Below are positions 6,563 to 11,307 of a stretch of DNA of 11,307 bases, piece after piece. Source of the stretch: Gemmatimonadota bacterium (GTDB lineage Bacteria > Gemmatimonadota > Gemmatimonadetes > Palauibacterales > Palauibacteraceae); contig JABDQB010000159.1 in NCBI GenBank assembly GCA_013042495.1, positions 1-11,307 on the forward strand, given 5' to 3'. Numbering within the stretch: position 1 is the stretch's first letter; each line of letters begins with the position of its first letter. A model generated the notes under the pieces. It made no database searches. It saw only the letters and a list, made by a program, of their open reading frames with translations, and was not told the origin of the DNA. The position numbers and the translations under genes were made by a program.

Positions 6563-7090
6563 ATGAAGACCTGGATCGCGGCCGCCGGCCTGGCGCTCGC
6601 CACGGCCGGATGTTCCGGCATTTCGACGACGTCCGACTGGGATGAGTCCTATGATTTCAGTGCCCTGTCGACGTATGCGTGGACGGAGCAAGGAGCGGAG
6701 GGAGGCGTCAGCGAGATCATGCTGCGTCGCATGTACGCGGCCGTCGACGACGACCTCGCAGTGAAGGGGTTCAGCAAGGCGGACCCGTACGCGGCCGATG
6801 TCCTGATCGCCTACCACACCGGCACCCAGGACCAGCAGCAGTACGATACCTACGGCTACGGGGCGGGTGGTTGGTGGGGCGGCTATTGGGGCGGGGGCAT
6901 GACGACGACTACGGTTCGTACCTATACCGAGGGTACGCTGATTCTGGATTTCATCGATCGCGAGAAGAACGAGCTGGTGTGGCGCGGCAGCGCCTCCAAG
7001 ACGATCGACGAAATGGACTCTCCCGAGCAGCGGGTCCGGACGGTGGAGGCGGCGGTTACGAAACTGCTGAAGGACTTTCCGCCAGGCTGA
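6563..7090 (+). CDS. DUF4136-like lipoprotein
   Basis: A 175-residue predicted lipoprotein. Residues 1-17 form a short signal peptide (MKTWIAAAGLALATAGC) with Cys17 as the lipidation site; the -3 residue is Thr rather than the usual Leu, so the lipobox is slightly atypical. The mature part begins with WDESYDFSALSTYAW, the hallmark opening of DUF4136 proteins, and keeps the family layout: a helix with LRRMYAAVDDDLAVKGF, DVLIAYHTG, a strand GTLILDFIDREKNELVWRG, and a final helix leading to KLLKDFPPG. A Gly/Trp/Tyr-rich loop (97-112) followed by TTTT interrupts the fold between strands, as is frequent in this family. The ATG at 6563 is chosen because GGGAG lies six bases upstream and the signal peptide starts there; a GTG at 6524 in frame would bury it. 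The family's function is unknown; an envelope location is likely. Confidence 0.85.
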   Translation: MKTWIAAAGLALATAGCSGISTTSDWDESYDFSALSTYAWTEQGAEGGVSEIMLRRMYAAVDDDLAVKGFSKADPYAADVLIAYHTGTQDQQQYDTYGYGAGGWWGGYWGGGMTTTTVRTYTEGTLILDFIDREKNELVWRGSASKTIDEMDSPEQRVRTVEAAVTKLLKDFPPG

Positions 7091-7105
7091 TTCGGAGTGA
7101 ATCGG

Positions 7106-7132
7106 GGCCCGGCGGGCTGCACTGGCCGGGCC
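7106..7132. terminator. GC stem-loop between convergent genes
   Basis: GGCCCGGC (7106-7113) and GCCGGGCC (7125-7132) form a perfect 8-bp stem with an 11-base loop in the 48-base gap between the lipoprotein stop and the HIT gene stop. There is no T-run on either strand. Its position suggests a shared terminator for both transcripts. Confidence 0.5.
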
Positions 7133-7138
7133 GTGACT

Positions 7139-7522
7139 TCAGCGCTCCCAGTACCGGGCCTTGTGAGGCAGGATACCGCGGAGACCTCCTGTCGGATCCG
7201 CTACATCACCGAGATGACGCGGAATGACGTGAACGTGCGCGTGGGCTATCGTTTGACCGGCGGCGAGACCGTCGTTGATTCCGACCGTGAACCCGTCGGG
7301 TCCGTGTGTGGACCGAAGCTCGTTCCGAACGACCGCCACCAGGTCCCAAAGATCGTCCCACTCTTCCTCCGCCAGATCGAATACGCTCTGGACGTGCCGT
7401 CGGGGGAGAACGAGGGTGTGACCATCGGTGGCCGGGTACATGTCGGGAGTGGCAATCGTAAGATCGCGGCCGATCCAGATCCGATCGGCGCCGGGGTCGC
7501 AGAACGGGCAATCGAGATCCAC
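7139..7522 (-). CDS. HIT-family nucleotide hydrolase
   Basis: A 127-residue histidine-triad protein, of the type that hydrolyses dinucleoside polyphosphates or nucleotide phosphoramidates in the cytoplasm. CPFC (Cys5, Cys8) at the N-terminus suggests a zinc site. The core has GHTLVLPRRH (34-43), then the triad HAHVHVIPRH with His94, His96 and His98; His98 would be the catalytic nucleophile counterpart. The tail RHLGDVADPTGGLRG is typical of Ap4A-hydrolase-like bacterial HIT proteins. I start it at GTG 7522 because GAGGAG lies six bases upstream and the protein then opens with DLDCPFC as relatives do. The frame stays open far upstream into the opposite methyltransferase gene, but that part has no HIT homology and is antisense shadow. 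The gene diverges from the methyltransferase gene with about 106 bases between starts. Exact substrate is not determinable. Confidence 0.88.
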   Translation of the reverse strand: MDLDCPFCDPGADRIWIGRDLTIATPDMYPATDGHTLVLPRRHVQSVFDLAEEEWDDLWDLVAVVRNELRSTHGPDGFTVGINDGLAAGQTIAHAHVHVIPRHLGDVADPTGGLRGILPHKARYWER

Positions 7523-7628
7523 GGCGGGCTCCTCGAAAGGGTACCGCCTGAAAGTACCGCGACGAGGTCCGGGCGGCACCAGTTGCGGGCGCACGGAGGC
7601 GAGCGGACGTGAGACCGGCGGTGACGCA

Positions 7629-8444
7629 TTGACGGCGTTCGATCCAGAATATGACGTATCGGTCGCCGTCCGGGCCTGCTGGGAGCCGCACGCGCGGGCG
7701 CTGCTCGCCTTCGCGGCCGGACAGGCTGATGCCCAGCTGCTCGTCGTGGATGACCTTGGAGACTCCGACGTCCTCCCTGCCCAGTGGTTCTTCCGAGGTG
7801 TCGAAGCGTTTCCGGCTCTGGAGCGCCTGGCCCTGGACCTCTGCGAGGGCCGCGTCCTGGACCTTGGCGCCGGGGCCGGGTGCCACTCCCTCGTTCTGCA
7901 GGAGCGCGGACACCCGGTGTGCGCGGTGGAGATCCTCCCCGAGCTGGTTGACCTGCTGAGACGCAGGGGCATACGCGATGCCAGGGGCGGAAGCGTGTTC
8001 CAGCCCCCCGCCGGCCGATGGGACACGTTGTTGATGCTGATGAACGGCTGGGGACTTCCGGAGACGCTGGCCGGTCTCGAGCGATTTCTCGGGGAGGCGG
8101 ATCGCCTCGTCACTCCTGGGGGCCGGATCATCGCCGACTCCACCGACATGAGGCGGTTTGCCGCGGGCTGGCGCTCCGAGGCAGGGACACGATTGGCCCT
8201 GCGAGAGGACGGCCGCTACGTAGGCGAGATCCAGTTCCAGCTCGAATTCGCCGGCGGGCGCGGTGCACCGTTCAGCCAGCTGTACGTGGACCCGGACACG
8301 CTGTCTGCCGTGGCGGAACGGGCGGGTTGGAACGTGGAGATCGCGGCCCGAGGGGAGAACGGGGCTTTTCTGTCGGTCCTTCACCGCTCTGGAGAGGGCG
8401 CGCCGTCTGGCTTACCTTCCGACGCACCGTTAACCCGAGGATGA
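7629..8444 (+). CDS. Class I SAM-dependent methyltransferase
   Basis: With a TTG start at 7629 this is 271 residues. The Rossmann SAM-binding motif I is VLDLGAGAGCHSLVLQERG (77-94), followed by the acidic residue of motif II (CAVEILPE, Glu101), a post-II strand at WDTLLMLMNGWGLPETL, and TPGGRIIADSTD for strand 5. The C-terminal part (FQLEFAGGRGAPFSQLYVDPDTLSAVAERAGW) resembles small-molecule methyltransferases, where the substrate is set by variable regions. Substrate unknown. The start is uncertain: no in-frame ATG lies near, GGCGGTG precedes the TTG, and ATGs at 7428 or 7440 would run over the start of the divergent HIT gene and add sequence without homology. Its TGA overlaps an ATG (8441) at the head of the LOG-family gene, so the two are probably cotranscribed and coupled. 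Confidence 0.83.
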   Translation: MTAFDPEYDVSVAVRACWEPHARALLAFAAGQADAQLLVVDDLGDSDVLPAQWFFRGVEAFPALERLALDLCEGRVLDLGAGAGCHSLVLQERGHPVCAVEILPELVDLLRRRGIRDARGGSVFQPPAGRWDTLLMLMNGWGLPETLAGLERFLGEADRLVTPGGRIIADSTDMRRFAAGWRSEAGTRLALREDGRYVGEIQFQLEFAGGRGAPFSQLYVDPDTLSAVAERAGWNVEIAARGENGAFLSVLHRSGEGAPSGLPSDAPLTRG

Positions 8445-8449
8445 CGAAC

Positions 8450-9202
8450 ATGACGGATACCGACGGAGGCGACCCCACGAAGGGGCTCGAGGCGCTTCGG
8501 ATCGAAACGCCGGCCCTGTCGCAGGAGGCGTCGCGCCAGATGTACAAGGCGATGGAAAAGTCGCTTCGCGAGCTGTGGGGCGTAGTGGACGACCTCGCCG
8601 GCGTCATGCCGCCGCGGCCCACGTACTACCGGGTGACCGTCTTCGGCTCGTCCCGCATGCACGCGGGTGACGAGCTATACCTGGAAGTCAGGAGGCTGGC
8701 GCAGGAGCTGGCCGCCATGGGATGCGACATCATCACGGGCGGCGGTCCGGGGTTGATGCAGGCTGCGAACGAAGGTGAGCTCCTCGGCGACGTGGCCAAC
8801 CGAACGTATTCGATCGGACTCAACGTCGAGCTCCCGCACGAGCAGGCCCCCAACCCCTTCGTCGAGAAGCTGTACCACCACGGGACGTTCTTCTCGCGCC
8901 TGCACCATTTCGTGCAGCTGTCCAGCGCATTCGTCGTCATGCGTGGCGGGATCGGTACGACGCTCGAGGCGTTGATGGTCTGGCAGCTCTGCCAGGTCGG
9001 TCATCTGAAGAGGCGGCCGCTGATCATGGTGGGGAGCATGTGGCCGGACCTCGTGGAGTGGGGTCGCAAAGCCTGGCTGTCGGAAGAGGGGAACCTCGCC
9101 GACCCAGACGATCTGGATATCCCCGTTTGCGTGGACACCGTGGATGATGCCGTGGCGTTGATCCGGGACAATTTGGAGGACTGGGCCGCGGACGCCACCT
9201 GA
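8450..9202 (+). CDS. LOG-family nucleotide 5'-monophosphate phosphoribohydrolase-like protein
   Basis: A 250-residue Rossmann-like protein of the LOG / so-called lysine decarboxylase family. Such proteins cleave ribose 5-phosphate from nucleoside monophosphates, including cytokinin nucleotides in plants. Family motifs are present: VTVFGSSRM (62-70), IITGGGPGLMQAANEG (95-109) and RGGIGTTLEALMVWQ (165-179), where the more usual Pro before GG is Arg165; Glu173 is the expected catalytic glutamate. An N-terminal extension of about 58 residues, mostly helical, precedes the fold. That is longer than classic LOG enzymes (near 190 residues) and similar to larger bacterial members. The start at 8450 is preferred for a GAGG nine bases upstream; ATG 8441, which overlaps the methyltransferase stop as ATGA, is an alternative adding three residues. 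Likely a cytoplasmic nucleotide salvage or damage-control enzyme. The old name lysine decarboxylase should not be used for function. Confidence 0.87.
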   Translation: MTDTDGGDPTKGLEALRIETPALSQEASRQMYKAMEKSLRELWGVVDDLAGVMPPRPTYYRVTVFGSSRMHAGDELYLEVRRLAQELAAMGCDIITGGGPGLMQAANEGELLGDVANRTYSIGLNVELPHEQAPNPFVEKLYHHGTFFSRLHHFVQLSSAFVVMRGGIGTTLEALMVWQLCQVGHLKRRPLIMVGSMWPDLVEWGRKAWLSEEGNLADPDDLDIPVCVDTVDDAVALIRDNLEDWAADAT

Positions 9203-9215
9203 CGGGACTCGGCGG

Positions 9216-10622
9216 TCACACCAGTTCGAACTCGGCGCCCCGCTCCGGCACCACCACGTCGGCCGTCCCCGCAGCGAGAAGGTCATCCGCAAGTGCCGCC
9301 GCACTGTCGGCTTCGCCGTGCACCAGGAAGTATCGAAGCACCTGGCCGCGTTCGCGCACCGCTTCCGCCCATCCGAGGAGCCCCGTCCGGTCCGCGTGGG
9401 CGCTGTATGAGTCTGCCCGCTCGACGCGCGCCCGAACCTGGACAGGAGTTCCATAGACCCGGACCTCAGTGTTTCCCTCCAGCAGCCGGCGTCCGAGAGT
9501 GTGCTGCGCCTGGTAGCCTACGAACAGCACCGTGGTGCTCCGCTTGCCGAGGTGATTGCGCAGATGATGCAGAATCCTGCCACCTTCGCACATGCCCGAG
9601 GCCGCGATGATGATCGCCGGGCCCTTTCGCGTGTTCAGGGACTTCGACTCCTCGGCGGAGCGCACGTACCGCAGTCTCCGGAACCCGAGAGGGTCTCCGT
9701 CCGAATCGGAGGCCATGGTGTCGAGCATTTCCTGATCGTAGCACTCCGGGTGATCGCTGTAGACCTCGGTGACGTTGATCGCCAGGGGGCTGTCCACGAA
9801 TACGTCCATGGCCGGCAATTCACCGTCTTCCCATAGCTGGTTGAGCCGGTACACCACTTCTTGCGTCCGGCCGAGAGCGAAAGAAGGGACGAGCAGCTTG
9901 CCCCCCGAAGCGTAGGTGCTTTCCGCGCATTGTCGCAGGTACTCTCTGGCGCCGGACGGCGGCTCGTGTTCCCGGTCGCCATACGTGCTCTCCATGATCA
10001 CGTAGTCGGCGCCGGCGGCGATCTGGGGATCGCGAAGTATGGGCAGGCCCTTGCGCCCGATGTCACCCGAGAACAGGAGCCGGCGGGTACGGCTTCCTTC
10101 CGTGAGATCGAGCACGACCGACGCCGAGCCCAATATGTGCCCGGCGTCGATGAAGGTCGCGCGGATGCCGGGTACCGGCTCGAACCCGCTGCCGTAGTGG
10201 ACCGGCCGGAACCGGGAAAGCGCCTTGCGAGCGTCGCCAATCTGGTACAGGGGTTCGAACGGCTGTTGACCCTTCCGCTTGCGCCTTCGGTTTACGTATC
10301 GGACATCCGATTTCTGGATGTGGGCGGAGTCCAGGAGCATGTGCCGGCAGAGATCACGCGTCGCCGGGGTCGAGTAGATCTTACCTCGGAAGCCAGCTTT
10401 GACGAGAGTCGGCAGGTTGCCGCAGTGATCGATGTGGGCGTGACTGAGAACGACCGCGTCGATGGAAGACGGCTCGAACGGGAAGTTCCGGTTCCGCTCG
10501 AACGCGTGCTTCCTGCGACCCTGGTACAGGCCACAGTCAAGCAGAATCCGCCGATCTCCGACCTTGAGGAGATGCATCGAGCCGGGAACCTCTTGGGCCG
10601 CTCCCCAGAACTGGACGTTCAT
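9216..10622 (-). CDS. Beta-CASP metallo-beta-lactamase-fold ribonuclease
   Basis: A 468-residue protein of the metallo-beta-lactamase/beta-CASP group, the CPSF-73-like RNA processing nucleases (endo- and possibly 5' exoribonucleases). Zinc-binding residues are seen in order: HAHIDH (His61, His63, Asp65, His66), His162 in DAGHILGS, Asp187 in FSGDIGR and His435 in LVHGEAD. Beta-CASP elements follow: Glu211 in MESTYGD (motif A type), SFALGRTQEV, the IIIAASGMCEGGRILHHL segment (337-354), and His408 in SYSAHAD. Length and layout fit bacterial CPSF-like proteins such as those of Thermus, shorter than RNase J, with no added KH or J-type C-terminal domain. The ATG at 10622 has only a weak GGGG upstream. 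It ends 13 bases from the LOG gene stop (convergent) and diverges from the deoxyhypusine-synthase-like gene. RNA target unknown. Confidence 0.93.
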   Translation of the reverse strand: MNVQFWGAAQEVPGSMHLLKVGDRRILLDCGLYQGRRKHAFERNRNFPFEPSSIDAVVLSHAHIDHCGNLPTLVKAGFRGKIYSTPATRDLCRHMLLDSAHIQKSDVRYVNRRRKRKGQQPFEPLYQIGDARKALSRFRPVHYGSGFEPVPGIRATFIDAGHILGSASVVLDLTEGSRTRRLLFSGDIGRKGLPILRDPQIAAGADYVIMESTYGDREHEPPSGAREYLRQCAESTYASGGKLLVPSFALGRTQEVVYRLNQLWEDGELPAMDVFVDSPLAINVTEVYSDHPECYDQEMLDTMASDSDGDPLGFRRLRYVRSAEESKSLNTRKGPAIIIAASGMCEGGRILHHLRNHLGKRSTTVLFVGYQAQHTLGRRLLEGNTEVRVYGTPVQVRARVERADSYSAHADRTGLLGWAEAVRERGQVLRYFLVHGEADSAAALADDLLAAGTADVVVPERGAEFELV

Positions 10623-10678
10623 GCTCTACCCCATTTTGCAGTGATCCCTCACAGCCACCCCGACGAACCCTCTAACGA

Positions 10679-10707
10679 TTGCAGCGGACGGACCTCCCGG
10701 CTAGTGT
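10679..10707 (+). promoter_or_regulatory. Weak candidate promoter for the deoxyhypusine-synthase-like gene
   Basis: TTGCAG, 17 bases, then TAGTGT in the 128-base divergent gap 10623-10750, about 44 bases before the ATG at 10751. Each box matches only three consensus positions, so this is the best available site rather than a convincing one. No better box was found for the minus-strand gene. Confidence 0.25.
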
Positions 10708-10750
10708 CCGGCCCGTGCCGATCGTCCTACCTCACGCCCGGGATGGAACC

Positions 10751-11307
10751 ATGAGCGTTCGAGAATTCGTCGAAAAACACTACCGGCACTTCAACGCGCG
10801 AACGCTGGTCGACGCCACCGATGCCTACCGGATGCATGTCCAGGGAGGCGGCCGGATGATGGTGACGCTGGCCGGAGCCATGAGCACGGCGGAGCTCGGC
10901 CTTTCCCTCGCGGAGATGATCCGCCGTGACCTGGTACACGCGATAACCTGCACGGGCGCCAACCTTGAGGAAGACCTCTTCAATCTGGTGGCGCACGATC
11001 ACTACGAGCGGGTCCCGGACTGGCGAAACCTGACGTTGCAGAGCGAGAGGGATTTGTTGGATCGGGGACTGAACCGCGTTACGGACACCTGCATCCCTGA
11101 GGAGGAAGCGTTCCGGGTTCTCGAGGGAGAGGTCCTCCGGCTGTGGCAAGACGCTGATCGGGCTGGCGAGCGCTGGTTTCCGCACGAGTACTTCTACCGC
11201 CTGATCCGGGAGGCGAGACTCGAACACGCCTACCAGATCGACCCGGCGAATTCGTGGCTCGTGGCGGCGGCCGAGCGGGACCTGCCGATCTTCGTTCCGG
11301 GTTGGGA
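10751..11307 (+). CDS. Deoxyhypusine synthase-like enzyme (3' end outside window)
   Basis: An uninterrupted frame from ATG 10751 to the window end gives the first 185 residues of a deoxyhypusine-synthase-family protein. Recognisable blocks: an N-terminal helix SVREFVEKHYRHFNARTLVDA, MMVTLAGAMSTAELG (37-50), a strand and NAD-site segment VHAITCTGANLEEDLFNLVA (62-81), then RGLNRVTDTCIPEEEAF (105-121), WFPHEYFYRLIREA (142-155) and SWLVAAAERDLPIFVPGW (168-185). The last block corresponds to the stretch IPVFSPALTDGS of the eukaryotic enzyme. The catalytic lysine lies beyond the window. Eukaryotic and archaeal members modify eIF5A/aIF5A with spermidine, but bacteria lack that target, so bacterial homologues are thought to act on polyamines, for example in homospermidine-type synthesis. 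The exact reaction here is inferred, not shown. It diverges from the nuclease gene. A GGATGGA just upstream is the only ribosome-binding-like sequence. Confidence 0.88.
   Translation, partial: MSVREFVEKHYRHFNARTLVDATDAYRMHVQGGGRMMVTLAGAMSTAELGLSLAEMIRRDLVHAITCTGANLEEDLFNLVAHDHYERVPDWRNLTLQSERDLLDRGLNRVTDTCIPEEEAFRVLEGEVLRLWQDADRAGERWFPHEYFYRLIREARLEHAYQIDPANSWLVAAAERDLPIFVPGW

Noticed and set aside
6885..6925. Gly/Trp/Tyr-rich and Thr-rich stretch of the lipoprotein as a possible repeat or frameshift artefact
   Set aside because: The frame is intact on both sides with family motifs, and such loops are common in DUF4136-type proteins.
7523..8384. Extended minus-strand frames running from the HIT gene through the methyltransferase gene
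   Set aside because: Only the part after GTG 7522 has HIT homology; the rest is antisense to the SAM-binding motif of the methyltransferase.
9861..10754. Plus-strand open frame opposite the beta-CASP nuclease
   Set aside because: Antisense to all zinc-binding motifs of the nuclease and without a recognisable domain.
1..11307. CRISPR arrays, tRNA or rRNA genes, insertion sequences, phage or toxin-antitoxin genes
   Set aside because: No regularly spaced repeats, tRNA-like cloverleaf, transposase motif or terminal inverted repeats were seen on reading either strand.

Overview
The window looks like a chromosomal segment from a high-GC, probably Gram-negative-type (diderm) bacterium. The clues are a lipoprotein with a DUF4136-like fold, Tad-type minor pilin genes, and a B-type (two-haem, single membrane subunit) succinate dehydrogenase/fumarate reductase in the order sdhC-sdhA-sdhB. 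Gemmatimonadota or a neighbouring phylum would fit. That placement is inference from gene types only and would need a similarity search.

Layout. (1) Positions 1-383 hold the C-terminal part of a CAP/SCP-domain protein. (2) After a 261-base non-coding stretch with a well-formed promoter (TTGACA, 17 bases, TATTCT) come three same-strand genes for surface-assembly proteins: two TadE-like minor pilins (645-1163 and 1144-1656, overlapping) and a TadG-like protein with a von Willebrand A domain (1692-2945). (3) A long stem-loop (2955-3009) separates this group from the convergent sdhCAB operon on the minus strand (6373 down to 3026), which has its own promoter near 6414-6442. (4) A divergent lipoprotein gene (6563-7090) faces a HIT-family hydrolase gene (minus, 7139-7522), with a GC-rich stem-loop between them. 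(5) A class I methyltransferase (7629-8444) and a LOG-family nucleotide hydrolase (8450-9202) form a tight plus-strand pair. (6) A beta-CASP metallo-beta-lactamase-fold RNase-like protein lies on the minus strand (9216-10622). (7) At the right edge, 10751-11307 is the N-terminal part of a deoxyhypusine-synthase-like enzyme whose frame runs off the window.

How the genes work together. The sdh genes make one membrane enzyme complex linking the citric acid cycle to the quinone pool. The TadE/TadE/TadG genes are probably one surface pilus or adhesion module, whose ATPase, secretin and major pilin are not in the window. The remaining genes are housekeeping or nucleotide/RNA metabolism functions with no obvious common pathway. 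I see no rRNA, tRNA, CRISPR array, insertion sequence or phage gene. The window reads mostly as ordinary core genome. The least explained items are the bacterial deoxyhypusine-synthase homologue, the small stem-loops touching ribosome binding sites upstream of the tad and sdh genes, and the isolated VWA-TadG cassette.
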